NCBI GenBank assembly: GCA_032622095.1 | Contig: CP136069.1 | Location: 12,880,450 to 12,944,449, forward strand | DNA length: 64,000 nucleotides | Direction: 5' to 3' | Source of the DNA: Siphonodentalium dalli | Lineage: Eukaryota > Mollusca > Scaphopoda > Gadilida > Siphonodentaliidae | In this document: positions 44,807 to 56,632 of the stretch, piece after piece | Layout: every line of letters begins with the position of its first letter | How positions within the stretch are numbered: position 1 is the stretch's first letter | Program-made: the position numbers and the translations under genes | Notes under the pieces: generated by a model | The model's input: the letters and a program-made list of their open reading frames with translations, nothing else | What the model was told of the DNA's origin: nothing | Database searches by the model: none

Positions 44807-44881
44807 GCAGTAACCATGACTGTCACAACGTCTTTAAAAAGTGCAATTATAAGCATCATGTGATTAAAGGGTTGGGTCAAA

Positions 44882-45058
44882 TACAGTAATGCCCTAAATA
44901 ATCGACTCCTTAACCACAGCAGAATTATGGGTAACTTTTCAGGATTTAGTAGTAAATATGGCCGATGAATTGCAACAAGCCATATTTCCAACTAAAGCCT
45001 GAAAAGTTACCCATAATTCTGCTGTGGTTAAAGAGTTGGTTATTTAGGGATTACTGTA
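44882..45058 (+). mobile_element. Family A MITE just downstream of the gene
   Basis: TACAGTAATGCCC to GGATTACTGTA, fold-back with the centre shortened to atggccgatgaattg. Confidence 0.85.
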
Positions 45059-45540
45059 GGTCGACATTTAAAGCTGGTTATTTCATGCCTGAACAATATT
45101 TTGGAAATATTTCATACAAAAAAAACGTAAATTTTTTCTGATAGTTAGATATTTCAATAATTTGTGTCAATTTCAGTCAATTTTGTTGTTTTTGGATCAA
45201 AAGTGGAATATTTTCCTACTTTTGGTAAAATTGTTGGAATTTATGACCATAGGGGGAGGGGAGGTTTGTGGGGATGTGTCCAGTTCAAAATTTCCAATGG
45301 TTAGAAAGTTTGAGGTAGCCTTCTAGTTGGTATATTCTAATCCAGAAAGGAGGGGTGTAAATTGAATTGGTCTGGTTGAAGGGGGGTGGGGTCTGTTTGA
45401 AGGGGCGGGGGGGGCAGGGTCTGTTGAAGGGGCGGGGGACAGGGTTGGGTGCGGTTGAATTAGCTATGCCCCTGATTGTTTGATGTATGTCCCAGATTAG
45501 GTTAACCCTTACATGCCTGGAGTTTCTTGAAATTTTTAAC
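45059..45540. other. Downstream region with G-rich tract
   Basis: 45245-45450 is strongly G-rich on the + strand (gaaggggggtggggtctg; ggcggggggggcagg), with three gtctgttgaagggg-like units. No gene is seen. Confidence 0.5.
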
Positions 45541-45665
45541 CTGTGCAATGCATTCCCTTATATATCCTAGGCTCTCTATATATAAGCGAATACATTGGTC
45601 TTGTATATGTGAGGCTCCCTACGGGAGACTCTCATATATAAGAGAATGCACTGGCACAGGGTCTT
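45541..45665 (+). repeat. Decayed B hairpins
   Basis: gtgcaatgcattcccttata ... ctcatatataagagaatgca, ending ctggcacaggg. Confidence 0.65.
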
Positions 45666-45759
45666 TAATGCACCAACCCGTAAGTAATATGCCGAAAATT
45701 ATGTCAAAAGGTAACGCTTATTATCTGCCTCTTTGGCGATGGAAGTTTTTATACGAAGC

Positions 45760-46130
45760 AATCATTGTTTTTGCTAGGCTGACAAAAATTAAACACTTCC
45801 TCTTTGAAAGCTCAAGTGTGATCAGATATTGATGTTTGAAATCTAATATTTTTCACCACTGATAATTTTTAGTGGCCCCATAACAGTCGACGAGAAGATG
45901 GTCTCAGACCAGATTGCGGATGAAGATGGATAACTCAAAAATCAAGTGGCTTTTTTGTGTCAGATATTTGACAAACCTGGAAATTTCGTTGAACAAAATG
46001 TTGATAAATAACAGGTTTTGGGCAATTTTATACTATAGTTGACTGTGTTTAGCATTATTTTTGGGCAATTACTCGATTCTGATAACTGAAGCGGCATTTC
46101 AAAAAATGTTGTTGTTGGAATCTGATGATA
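45760..46130 (+). repeat. Family H dispersed repeat
   Basis: Same segments as 14640-15020: gtggccccataacagtcgac, gcggatgaagatggataact, cgattctgataactgaag. Confidence 0.65.
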
Positions 46131-46582
46131 TGGGGACCGTCTGATCTGATTGAGTACTTTTGATGGGTTCAGATCTAATTATTTTCTGGTATAGATATAT
46201 TGGATTTATGGTGTCAAATCGGACAGGACAACAAACATTAAGTGGAGTGAATTCTCCAAACTCATTGTAGGGTTTACCTTTGATGACTCGGTTAAGACTG
46301 CTGCTACCGGCGACATTTCACCCACATTTGGTGGACTTCCGCGATATTAAAATATATATTAAGCGAGCACAGCAAAATGCTGCCCTCATTAAGCACACAA
46401 AATATCGAACAAAATTTGTGTGTTTTCATACCTTAAATTTGGAAAGTCCCACCGAACCCAAGAAATATATATTTCGAAACAGTGTTCTAAGATTATTTTA
46501 TCAACACAAAAGTCTAAACGCACATGGACGACAACGTCCCGACAACACGCATGGCAAGTCAGACACAAGAGTTCTTTACCCT

Positions 46583-46937
46583 GTGCCAATGCATTCTCTT
46601 ATATATGCGAGTCGCCTCACATAAATAAGAGAATGCATTGGCTTAACAATTTTTTATCATGTTTTTTAAATAAATATTTCTTACAATTTTTAGGACATAA
46701 AATAAAAAAACATCCATTACCCTGCATGGAGCCCCACACATATATAGAAGCACATAGAAGAGTGTCGTCTGCTCATGTTTGTCTGGGGCTCTGTATGGGT
46801 GAAATTATAGAATTGTTAAAGAATACAAGAAAAAATTATTAAAATTGTAAAAAATTGTTAGGCCAATGCATTCTCTTATATATGCGAGGCGACCTATGGT
46901 CGACTCGCATATATAAGAGGATGCATTGGCACAGGGT
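46583..46937 (+). repeat. Composite of two B hairpins around the gccccacacatatatag core
   Basis: Left hairpin truncated (46583-46642) and right hairpin complete (46860-46930). The core is inverted relative to the 11766 copy (catccattaccctgcatgga ... catgtttgtctggggctctg). Confidence 0.75.
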
Positions 46938-47126
46938 ATTGATGAGTTGCTTGCGAAATTTGTTAACAAAACTACTACCCTGACCCTCCATTCTGTCAAT
47001 ATGTTTTTAGTGCGGCAATTGTTCTCAAAGCACATACGAAATTTGACGCTGGAGCGATCGGTTTCGCCATTTTGTTTGGAAAATCCCGCGCTAAATATAG
47101 AAATGGAAGACGAGTACCCAGCCGGT

Positions 47127-48017
47127 TACAGAGTCAGAAAGGAAGTCTCAGGGGGTGAATTTAGTGATGCTACCACGTATAGTGGGCTAGCATCACCAAA
47201 TTCACCCTCTGGGGACCTCATTCTGCTTACACCTCAGCAGAATGAGGTTCCCAGAGGGTGAATTTGGTGATGCTAGCCCGCCATGCGGGGTAGCATCACT
47301 AAATTCACCCTCTGGGGACCTCATTCTACTCTTGACAGACACACTATTTCAAGGCTTGATGACTGGTGCGCTCTGTGATTTCTCTCTCTTGAATGTTGAA
47401 TCTCCCAAACCTGAGCTTAGTGTGCCTGTCATTTGCAGAACGTGAATTTAGTGACGCTGTCCTGCATAGGGGGCTAGCATCACTAAATTCATCCTCTGGG
47501 GACCTCATTCTACTTAGGCCTCATGTTCTCTGGAAAGTTTCTTTATTATCAAATTTCTATAGAAACTTATTCACATAGATTCTATTTCTTTTTTAGTTTA
47601 GTTTTTCTATATCCCCAAATTGGCAGATGACACATTGCATAATCGAGGTTCCCAATGGGTGTACATCACAATATTCACCAATTGGGAACTTCAATCTGAG
47701 TCTATGTCTCCCATAACAGATGAGGCCATGCAGAATGAGGTTCCCAGAGTGTGAATTTGTGATGCTAGCCCACTGTGTGCAACAGTGGCACTAAATTCAC
47801 CCTATTGGGACCTCATTCTACAAATGACAGGCACACTAAACTCAAGACTTGGTATCTCCTCTGATAAGCCTTGAAATAGCTGTCTGTAATTTGCAGAATG
47901 AGGTCCCCAGAGGGTGAATTTGGTGATGCTAGCCTGCTATGCGGGGTAGCATCACTAAATTCACCCTCTGAGGACCTCATTCTGCAAATGACAGACACAC
48001 TATTTCAAGGCTTGCAT
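47127..48017 (+). repeat. Cluster of five family E palindromes and one F repeat
   Basis: E copies: a double hairpin at 47133-47358, then 47404-47525, 47735-47855 and 47871-48017. Family F lies at 47611-47715. The double hairpin has the same layout as 4160-4393 and 57018-57271. Confidence 0.75.
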
Positions 48018-48050
48018 ATATCATTATCGGTGTCAGAATCTGCTGCAATG

Positions 48051-48254
48051 TACAGTAATGCCCTAAATAATCGACTCCTTAACCACAGCTTAATTATGGG
48101 TAATTTTTCAGGATTTAGTTGGAAATATGACTTGTTGCCATTCATCGGAAAGCTCTCAGATGAATGGCAACAAGCCATATTTCCGACTAAATCCTGAAAA
48201 ATTACCCATAATTCTGCTGTGGTTAAGGAGTCGATTATTTAGGGCAATACTGTA
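48051..48254 (+). mobile_element. Family A MITE
   Basis: TACAGTAATGCCC to GGGCAATACTGTA, almost complete fold-back. Confidence 0.85.
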
Positions 48255-48560
48255 ATTATAAAAGTGATGTAAATTAACGTACTCTGTTATTTAAATCACG
48301 TCTCATATAACAGAAATGCATCAGGGTGAAATAACTTTTATCTCTTATCTCTCGCTTATCGATTATTCTAACATTCCCCTTGTTTGTTGTCCACACACCC
48401 CAAATAGTGTTGAAACGATAAGTCGACGTCGACGAATTTTCACCTAAAGTCGACTCCAGAATCTCTTGATTAGTTGTAATAAATTGAGCATGCACTATTT
48501 TTTAAAAAGGAACAATGGTACGATACAATATACCAACAATGGCAAGGACAGTGTTAAAAG

Positions 48561-48803
48561 TTAACCCTTTGAGTGCCAGGTCGATTTTTGTATCAACCCA
48601 TATACCCTGTGCCAATGCATTCTCTTATATATGCGAGTCGACCATAGGTCGCCTTTCATATATAAGAGAATGCATTGGCCTAACAATTTTTTTTTTTTTT
48701 TACAATTTTTTACAATTTTAATAATTTATTCTTATATTCTTTAACAGACTTATTTTGTAGGTTTAGGGCCGATGAGATCGGCCCCTGGCACTCAAAGGGT
48801 TAA
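48561..48803 (+). mobile_element. TTAA/CCCTTT element with B hairpin, inverted interior
   Basis: TTAACCCTTTGAGTGCCAGG to CCCTGGCACTCAAAGGGTTAA. The interior is the reverse complement of the 52420 copy (hairpin at left, gccgatgagatcggccc at right). Confidence 0.85.
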
Positions 48804-49300
48804 AACAAAAGCTGCGCTGTTTAGTAGAATTAGACATGTTCTTACACAAACACCAGTTATGAAATTGACAATGTCGCTAATAAATGAACATCGATGTGCA
48901 ATGGCCGATCCAAGATAATGGTATCGGCAGCGGCCCTTTGAATTATTTGATGTTCTTTAAATTTGTGTCGCGTCGCATCAGTTTAATTGAATACAATAAT
49001 TATACCAATACATTTATTGCGTATTCTCTGTCACTATTTGTGTAATTAATTCAGTATGAGTATGGGCTAATGTGTCCGGATATGGTATGATGAATATGTC
49101 ATAATACAACGCTAAACGACAAACCTGTACGCAATGAAACCCAAGCCAACTGACCCAAGACACCCGGTATTAATTAGCTGGATGGATACACATTTTATTA
49201 GCACCGGCCACCGGTTTGTAGCACCGGACCCCGGTTAACGTAACACCTGCGAAAAATGGGGACAGCAGTAACCTTGCAGTGATTTTATAGTACTCAATAG
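48804..49300. other. Unassigned intergenic DNA
   Basis: No palindromes, satellites or coding frames are recognised. gcaccggccaccggtttgta, gcaccggacccc near 49201 is a short direct repeat. Confidence 0.45.
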
Positions 49301-49305
49301 CCATG

Positions 49306-49521
49306 TACAGTAATGCCCTAATTAATCGACTCCCTAACGACAGCAGAATTATGGGTAACTTTTCAGGATTTAGTCGGAAATATGGCTTGTTGCCATTCAT
49401 CGGAAAGCTCTCCCCAAGAGCTTTCCGATGAATGGAAAAAGCCATATTTCCGACTAAATCCTGAAAAGTTACCCATAATTCTGCTTTGGTTAAGAGGTCG
49501 ATTAATTAGAGCATTACTGTA
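49306..49521 (+). mobile_element. Family A MITE
   Basis: TACAGTAATGCCCTAATTAA to TTAATTAGAGCATTACTGTA, complete arms with the centre ggaaagctctccccaagagc. Confidence 0.9.
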
Positions 49522-49638
49522 ATTGGAAGTTTTCCATGGGAATGGGGGTTGTTGACTTCGACTAAATTTTTGACTGTTGACTAGTCAACTTCGAAAAGCC
49601 CTAGTCATTTCAACAATAACCCTAAATTCCGGCAGTTG

Positions 49639-50215
49639 CAAGGTTCGCGTTTGACCGAAATTTACTTTTGCCCTTATAATTTGCCAAATGAAAATATATT
49701 TTGGCAAATTATTTTAGCAATTGCCAAATGCAATCCCTGATAGTATCATTTTCTGCAAACTTAAGTCTTATGTTTCGACACTCACGTTTTTAACGACTTT
49801 TGATATTGATAGAAAAGCAGTTAGTTAATAATTAATTGTACTCTCATCTCTATTGTGGTTTATCATACAACAATAAGCCAATCACCGAACAATACAATGG
49901 TAGAAGGGTTTCTCCATCAGAAGGGCACATCACAGGAGGATTCGTAATCCCTCCAACCATCAGTACTAATACTATGAGATTAACTGTATCTTAATAGAGG
50001 TGTTAACTTTCCCTAATCCTTATAAAACATCACTAATATAATTATGTTGTAAGACTTTCCTGAAATGAATGGTATTGATTGACCAATATTTTTAAAATTG
50101 CTTGAGGAATTTTAAAAAGTGACTTGCCAAAACTTTTGCCAAATGAAAATATTTTTTGCCAAATGTGAATTATTTTTGCCATTGGCAAATTTTGTAAGTG
50201 GCAGCACGAACCCTG
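49639..50215 (+). mobile_element. hAT-like family D element
   Basis: The ends caaggttcgcgtttgacc and ggcagcacgaaccctg are imperfect inverted repeats. Subterminal attgccaaatg/tttgccaaatg repeats occur at both ends. The interior is shared, inverted, with 21666-22083. No coding capacity is seen. Confidence 0.75.
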
Positions 50216-51020
50216 TGGAGCATGCACTGGCACCAGGGGGGGGGGGTGAAAAAAAAATTCCACCAACAAGCAATTTTTTCCGCAACTAAAAAAAAAATTC
50301 CTGCTTGTTTTTTAGTGTTTTGGCAATGAGTTGGGCTTCAAACCCACTTTGAATGAGAGAAATAATGTAATTCTAACTGTAAACTGACTGCAGGCAGTTA
50401 TCGTGTTGTATTTTGTTGCAAATTTTGAAATCCAAGATGGCCGCTGGCAGCCATGTTTTTTTGGCCGAATGACCTCAAAATGACTCGTTCCTATTTACAT
50501 GGCCATGTTAACATCCATGATAAATAGTATGCACAGAAATTCATATACAGCTGTTTACAGTGAATTTCCCCCCAGCAAATCTCTGTTTTAGTGTTAAAAG
50601 GGGGGGTGGGTGTCAAAAAATGGTCGGAAAAAACTGCCGAAAACGGAAAAACATTTGGGTGGGTGGGTACAAAAAATGATCGAAAGGGAAAAAATGCCAT
50701 ACGTGCCTGAATTTTTTTTCCGACCCCCCCCCTGCTGGCACAGGATATTTAATGTTGCATCATCGCACCTCCTGTCATGAAAGGGATAATAACCAATATT
50801 ATATATAAAGTTTAATGTTTAACCCACAGGGAGCCTCACACAGATGGAAGTGTGCCCTACAGGGTGTCGTCTGCTACAGTCTATGTGGGCTCTCTAAAGG
50901 GTTAATGACCAAATTGCTTGCTGTCTCTATGAACCCTGGGCAGTTGCATTGTATATTATATTGTAATTTCCTTAAAATGTCAGTTTGCCAAAAGGAATTC
51001 TAAGATGTTTTGTGCTTTTA
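50216..51020. other. Unassigned DNA with degenerate core fragment
   Basis: 50825-50905 resembles the B-composite core (gggagcctcacacagatgga; gtcgtctgctacagtctatg). The rest has G/C-rich homopolymer runs but nothing assignable. Confidence 0.45.
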
Positions 51021-51393
51021 CTAGAGTAGCTCATGGTGGTTTTGTATGCACTTGTATGTCCAGAGCAAAACTCTTCATGAATCCACTAATTGAAGGTACA
51101 CAAACAATATTTGGTTGGTAACACATTTCCCATTGACGGCGAAATGGGTCAAATGGCCATTCCGCACATTTTGAGTGGTCACACGACCCCCTATGTCCAA
51201 CGGTTCTGGAGATATAGTCACGACGGGTGGTAGTACTTCGCGCAAAAAGGGGCGTGGCCATTTGAACCATTTCGCCGTCAATGGGAAATGTGTTACCAAC
51301 CAAATATTGTTTGTGTACCTTCAATTAGTGGATTCATGAAGAGTTTTGCTCTGGACATACAAGTGCATACAAAACCACCATGAGCTACTAGAG
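51021..51393 (+). repeat. Long fold-back with about 140-bp arms and unique loop
   Basis: ctagagtagctcatggtggt ... catttcccattgacggcgaa pairs with ttcgccgtcaatgggaaatg ... accaccatgagctactagag. The loop of about 90 bp (cattttgagtggtcacacga) is not self-complementary. It is a single copy in this window. Confidence 0.85.
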
Positions 51394-51597
51394 TATTTAG
51401 TTTATGAATAAATTATGTTTGCATGTTGTATTTGAAATATTTAAATTTAATAGTAATATATATTGAAATTTGATATGTATCATATTTTTTTTTGAAAATT
51501 GTAACATAGTCAACATGTGATAAAATTTGGTGATAAGTATAGTTGATGTTTATGGTGTTAGGGGTATCTGAGTATGTTTTATACTTGTAACTGTGTA

Positions 51598-51975
51598 AAC
51601 AAAACATGGCCTATCTGTCATTTGCATAGCGGGCTAGCATCACTAAATTCACCATCTGGGGACCTCATTCTGTATGGCTTCATTTGTTATGCAAGATTGA
51701 GATTGAGGTTCACAAATGGTGAATATTGTGATGTACACCCATTGGGAACCTCAATTATGCAATGTGTCGTCTGCCAATTTGGGTATATTGAGAAACTAAA
51801 CTAAAAGAGAAATAGAATCTATGTAAAGAAGTTTCTATGGAAATTTGATAATAAAGAAACTTTCCAGAGAAGATGATGTTTAAGCAGAATGAGGTCCCCG
51901 GAGGGTGAATTTAGTTATGCTAGCCTGCTGGGGCCCTCATTCTGCAAAGGACAGGCACACTAAACTCAGACTTGA
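51598..51975 (+). repeat. Family E half palindromes and inverted family F
   Basis: 51620-51675 is an E right half, 51690-51795 family F in reverse orientation, and 51884-51972 an E copy with a deleted centre. Confidence 0.65.
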
Positions 51976-52419
51976 TTCAAATCATAGAATTTAGAAAAGT
52001 TGAGTCCCAATTATTTCTTCAGTGTTCAAGGCTCAAAATAAGTGGCCAGTGAGTCATTGTCTGACGAAAAATAGCTTATGTCCTTGCAGTGCACTTCTGA
52101 ATTTGTCGGACATTTTGTTTGATGTAAAATTTTTAAAATCTATCTGTTTGGAATCACAACTGGCCAAATCGGACATTGAAAGTAAAAAATAGTACTTTTT
52201 TAATTTCAGATCAATATAGAGTGAATATAATTATCGTGTTTGTGAATTGCATGTGTATTTATTAATTGACGTAAAATGTTTGAACTTTTGAAAACAAAAA
52301 TAACATGGGTTTTTCCTTGGTGGTTGTTAAAATGAGCGCATCATTGATGAACAATAAGTTGATTGAATATTTAGATACTGCTTCTTACAGTAAATCTGAA
52401 AATTTGACAGGCACCATTT
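51976..52419. other. Unassigned DNA
   Basis: Moderately AT-rich, with no repeat of the window's families and no coding frame recognised. Confidence 0.45.
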
Positions 52420-52670
52420 TTAACCCTATGAGTGCCAGGGGCCGATCTCATCGGCCCTAAACCTACAAAATAACTCTGTTAAAGAATATAAGAATAAATT
52501 ATTAAAATTGTAAAAAATTGTAACAAAAAAAAATAAATAATAATTGTTAGGCCAATGCATTCTCTTATATATGCGAGGCGACCTATGGTCGACTCGCATA
52601 TATAAGAGAATGCATTGGCACAGGGTATATGGGTTGATACAAAAATCGGACCTGGCACTGAAAGGGTTAA
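52420..52670 (+). mobile_element. TTAA/CCCT element with B hairpin
   Basis: TTAACCCTATGAGTGCCAGG to CCTGGCACTGAAAGGGTTAA; hairpin at 52549-52620; left interior gccgatctcatcggccc. Confidence 0.85.
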
Positions 52671-52796
52671 ATGACCAACACCATCCATTTGGTGCCTGTC
52701 AATTTGACGGTCGGTAAACAAATAATTATTTTGAGCCTTGTCAGTGTTATTCTCTTCCTGATGTGTTGAAACTAAAAATCTTTTGTCTGCAATCCT

Positions 52797-53062
52797 GGAA
52801 ATATTGTGTCTGACATTTATAAAATGAGGTCCCCAGAGGGTGAATTTTGTGACACTATCCCGCGCAGTGGGCAAGCATCACCAAGTTCACTCTCTGGGGA
52901 CCTCATTCTGCTTAGGCCTAATCTTCTGTGAAGTATCTATTGTCTCAAATTAACATCGCTTTCAGTTACTTTTTACCTTCTGTAAAGTTTCGGGTTAGCG
53001 TCACTAAATTCGCCCTCAGGGGACCTCATTCTGCAAATGACAGACACTGTTTGCAGGCTTGA
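52797..53062 (+). repeat. Two family E copies
   Basis: The palindrome at 52797-52925 has the alternative cttaggcctaatcttctg right end. The right half at 52985-53060 ends gcaaatgacagacac. Confidence 0.65.
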
Positions 53063-53205
53063 GTATAGTAAGGGATAAGCTACATGTACACGGCTGTAGT
53101 CTGGATCCTCAAATATGGCCATAATTCCTCTTGGATGAGGCATTGTACACATTTGGATCTAATACTAGGCCTACCCATTTGTATATCATGCCATGAATTT
53201 CTTTA

Positions 53206-54222
53206 TAATTTCACCCATACAGAGCCCCAGACAAACATGAGCAGACAACACTCTTCTATATGCTTCTATATATGTGTGGGGCTCCCTGCAGGGTAATGGA
53301 TGTTTTTTATTTTATGTCCTAAAATTTTTAAGAAACAGTTATTTAAAACAAATGATAAAAAATTGTTAGGCCAATGCATTGCCTTATATATGCGAGGCGA
53401 CCTATGGTCGACTCGCATATATAAGAGAATGCATTGGCACAGGGAAAAAAATCCCGACTTGCGACTGGATTTGATATGGCGGGTCACATATAAACAGCCG
53501 TAGAGATCATATTCCACCAGTATAAAACCTGGGAACTTTTTGAAGTTTTGACAGGGAACCTTATAAAGTCCAAAAAACTGGGGGAATATATTTCTTAGTT
53601 TTGATCTGTTCCGTGATAATTTACTTCGCTGTACGTGAAGGTCCCAACTCAAAATTGCATGTTTTCTTCGACCTTTGTGAGACGATATCGCAATAAAATT
53701 GAATTAATTACACAGGAGACATTCCATAATTGTAAGCAATGTGCAGCGAAATCGCTCACAAAGTCACTTAAATTACGAAATTTCGACTTGGGACCTTCAC
53801 CTACAGTGAATTACATTACTAAGGAACAGATAATAATTAAGAAATATATTCCCCGCATTACTTTTTGACTTTTTAAGGTTCCCTCTCAAAACTTCAAAAA
53901 GTTCCTAGGTTTTGTAGTGGTAGAATATGATCTCTACGGGCTGTTTATATGTGACCCGCCATATCAAATCCAGTCGCAAGTCGGGATTTTTTTACCCTGT
54001 GCCAATGCATTCTCTTATATATGCGAGTCGACCATAGAATGCATTGGCCTAACAATTTTTTATCATTTGTTTTAAATAAATGTTTCTTAAAATTTTTAGG
54101 ACATAAAATAAAAAACATCCATTACCCTGCAGGGAGTCCCACACATATATAGAAGCATATAGAAGAGTGTCGTCTGCTCATGTTTGTCTGGGGCTCTGTA
54201 TGGGTGAAATTATAAAATTGTT
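53206..54222 (+). repeat. Nested inverted repeat of about 1 kb
   Basis: The outer arms are the B-composite core plus hairpin (53206-53444), mirrored in 53998-54222, where one hairpin arm is deleted. The inner arms, aaatcccgacttgcgactgg ... agagatcatattccacca (53449-53520), are mirrored at 53922-53992. The middle of about 400 bp (53521-53920) also has weaker mirror pairs (aactttttgaagttttgaca / ctcaaaacttcaaaaagttc). Confidence 0.8.
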
Positions 54223-54345
54223 AAAGAATACAAGACAAAATTATTAAAATTGTAAAAAATTGTTAGGCCAATGCATTCTCTTATATATGCGAGGAGACCT
54301 ATGGTCGACTCGCATATATAAGAGAATGCATTGGCACAGGGTAAA
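54223..54345 (+). repeat. AT spacer and right-hand B hairpin
   Basis: aaagaatacaagacaaaatt spacer, then the hairpin 54265-54340 ending ggcacaggg, completing a paired-hairpin composite that begins at 53999. Confidence 0.75.
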
Positions 54346-54385
54346 AAAAATCCCGTTAGCCAGAGTAGAGATTCGTGACATGATC

Positions 54386-54539
54386 TAGGTGGGGCTCCAA
54401 GAAATCCTGCAAGTAAAATAGATTGATTTAAAGATTGTCTATCTCTTCCTAAATAGGGTGCAAAATAATAGATTTGAGTCAAAAACCCCTGTCCGGAAAC
54501 ACTATCAATTAATATGGATTTTATTTTGAATTTTCTAAT
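54386..54539 (-). pseudogene. 154-bp copy of a splice acceptor and exon start
   Basis: Identical over 154 bp to 58536-58689, 4150 bp away. On the - strand it contains the intron end ttacttgcag and about 20 bases of the putative exon, and then diverges. It cannot encode the terminal exon. Confidence 0.8.
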
Positions 54540-54739
54540 CTATATGTTGAAATTAGTTATCTTGATCTAGTGAATTTGCAATAATAATTTGTAGTTTTGT
54601 TATTACTCATCCAAATAAGGAATCGCTGTCTCCATTCCAGAATAGAGGGTTTGAGAAATCAGAATGTGTTACGGTAACTTGTACCTCGCCACAAGCTAGT
54701 AAATAATATAAATTGATTGCATTTTTTCGAGGTTGACAT

Positions 54740-54826
54740 GAGGATTTATGAACCCGAGGAAGTTAATATTCATGGAGGCCATACGCCTTGGTGAATATTA
54801 ACTTCCAGGGGTTCATAAATCCTCTT
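54740..54826 (+). repeat. Fold-back gaggatttatgaaccc
   Basis: gaggatttatgaaccc/ggggttcataaatcctc with inner arms gaagttaatattca / tgaatattaacttc. Confidence 0.8.
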
Positions 54827-55063
54827 ATTATATGATCATAAGTTTCTTTCCCCAATTCCTATGTTAAAACGTAACGAAAAAATTGAGATATCTAACGAAG
54901 TTCACCTCATTAATGAAACAGCAGGTTAATATCAGTTCTGAGTGACGTCAGAAACTTCAGGGGTTAACATAACTTATTATCAGACCTGAAAATTTATCAG
55001 GTTTTCCAGCGACGTTCAACGTCACAACGTCTTGTCCAATCAAAGCAGGTTTCATATAATAAA

Positions 55064-55192
55064 ACAGTTATCGCATTGTTTCTTGGTTGACAAGAGGAAG
55101 CCAATATTCACCTCGGCCTGCGGCCTTGGTGAATATTGACTTCATCGGGTTGACAATTCCTCGTGTAAACCTCGAAACAATGCGATAACTGT
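55064..55192 (+). repeat. Fold-back acagttatcgcattgtttc
   Basis: acagttatcgcattgtttc pairs with gaaacaatgcgataactgt. Inner arms (gaagccaatattcacc / ggtgaatattgacttc) are similar in layout to the neighbouring fold-back at 54740. Confidence 0.8.
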
Positions 55193-55280
55193 ATAATGTC
55201 AACCTTGAAACAATGCATGAGTGTTTTATTATATGATCTACCAATATTATCAAGGCCTTTAACACCTCACTGACCTCGCC

Positions 55281-55388
55281 GAGAGCTTTCCGGTGAATGG
55301 CAACAAGCCATATTTCCGACTTAATCCTGAAAAGTTACGCATTATTCTGCTGTGGTTAAGAGGTCGATTACTTAGAGCATTACTGTAT
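55281..55388 (+). repeat. Right half of a family A MITE
   Basis: gagagctttccggtgaatgg ... gcattactgta; no left arm. Confidence 0.8.
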
Positions 55389-55519
55389 GTACATGGATCC
55401 ATCAAATGCACAACAATTTGGTTCAATGAATCAAAATGTAACCAAGAGATTTATATCAACCATCTTATTAACCCATTCATTTCTTTAGAGCTGCCCTGGT
55501 GCAGCATTAAAGGCCATGT

Positions 55520-55715
55520 GCCAGTGCTTTCTCTTATAGGGAACCTCAAATATATAAGACAATGCACTGGCTTACAAGATCAAGGTAAATTTTGTTAGGC
55601 CAATGTATTCTTTTATACATGTGAGGTGCCCTATGGGTGACTCGCATATGTAAGAGAATGCATTGGCACAAGTGTTTTTGCCAAATTTCAGGAAGCTCCA
55701 GTCATGGAAGGGTTA
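55520..55715 (+). repeat. Decayed B hairpins
   Basis: Arms gtgccagtgctttctcttat / aatatataagacaatgcact and gccaatgtattcttttatac / cgcatatgtaagagaatgca. Confidence 0.65.
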
Positions 55716-55734
55716 ATAACTCATGACATCGCGT

Positions 55735-56250
55735 GAGCTTGATATTAAAGATGCATAATCCGAATTAACGCTTGCAAATTCTATTGTCTTGGCTTCGGGG
55801 GTAAAAAATATCTGATTCAAGTCGAGGAACCGACCCATCAGTGATCAGATATCAATTTTTGAAATCTATTATTTATGACCACCGATAATTTTAAGTGGCC
55901 CATTAAACAGTCGACGAAAAGACGGTCTCGGACCAAATTGGGATGAAGATGGATATTTCTAAAATCAAGTGACTTTTTTGTGTCAGATATTTGACAAACC
56001 GGCCAAATTTTGTTGAACAAATGTTGACAAATAGCAGGTTTTGGGCAATTTTATACTCTAGTTGACTGTGGTTAGCATTATTTTATACTATAGTTGACTG
56101 GTTAGCATTATTTTATACTATAGTTGACTGTGGTTAGCATTATTTTATACTATAGTTGACTGTAGTTAGCATTATTTTTGGGCAGTTAATCGATTCTGAT
56201 AACTGAAGAAGCATTTAAAAAAATGTTGTTGTTGTTGGAATCTGATGATG
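55735..56250 (+). repeat. Family H repeat with internal short tandem array
   Basis: Besides the common H segments, 56046-56185 holds five copies of a unit of about 32 bp (tatactatagttgactgtgg, ttagcattattt), whereas the 14640 and 45760 copies have one. The expansion is specific to this copy. Confidence 0.8.
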
Positions 56251-56632
56251 ATCTGACCATCGAATCGGATTGATGATGAAGTGATTTGGGGGGCTAACCC
56301 CGGGATCTTCGAAAGGGCCGAATGGCCCTTTCATTAACCCCTCGAATCGGATTGATACCTTTAACCCATATTTATAGGACACTCCAGTAGATATTGTGAT
56401 TTATCAACTCATTTTTCCATATGATTTAGTATGGGACTTTTAGAAGAAAGTTTATGATCATATAATAATATAAGATATTACGGTTGATTGATGGTAACGT
56501 GGTGTGACATTGACGGCTTGGAGTTTATGTTCAACCGAGTCGTGCCAATAGCTGCCAATGTTACACCATGTTGCTGTCAATCAATCACAATAACATTGTT
56601 GGTGCAATTGAAAGAGGTTTTATTATCAGAAG

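Noticed and set aside
46280-46624. 114-codon + strand frame
   Set aside because: The last third is a B hairpin and the rest shows no recognisable domain or splice pattern.
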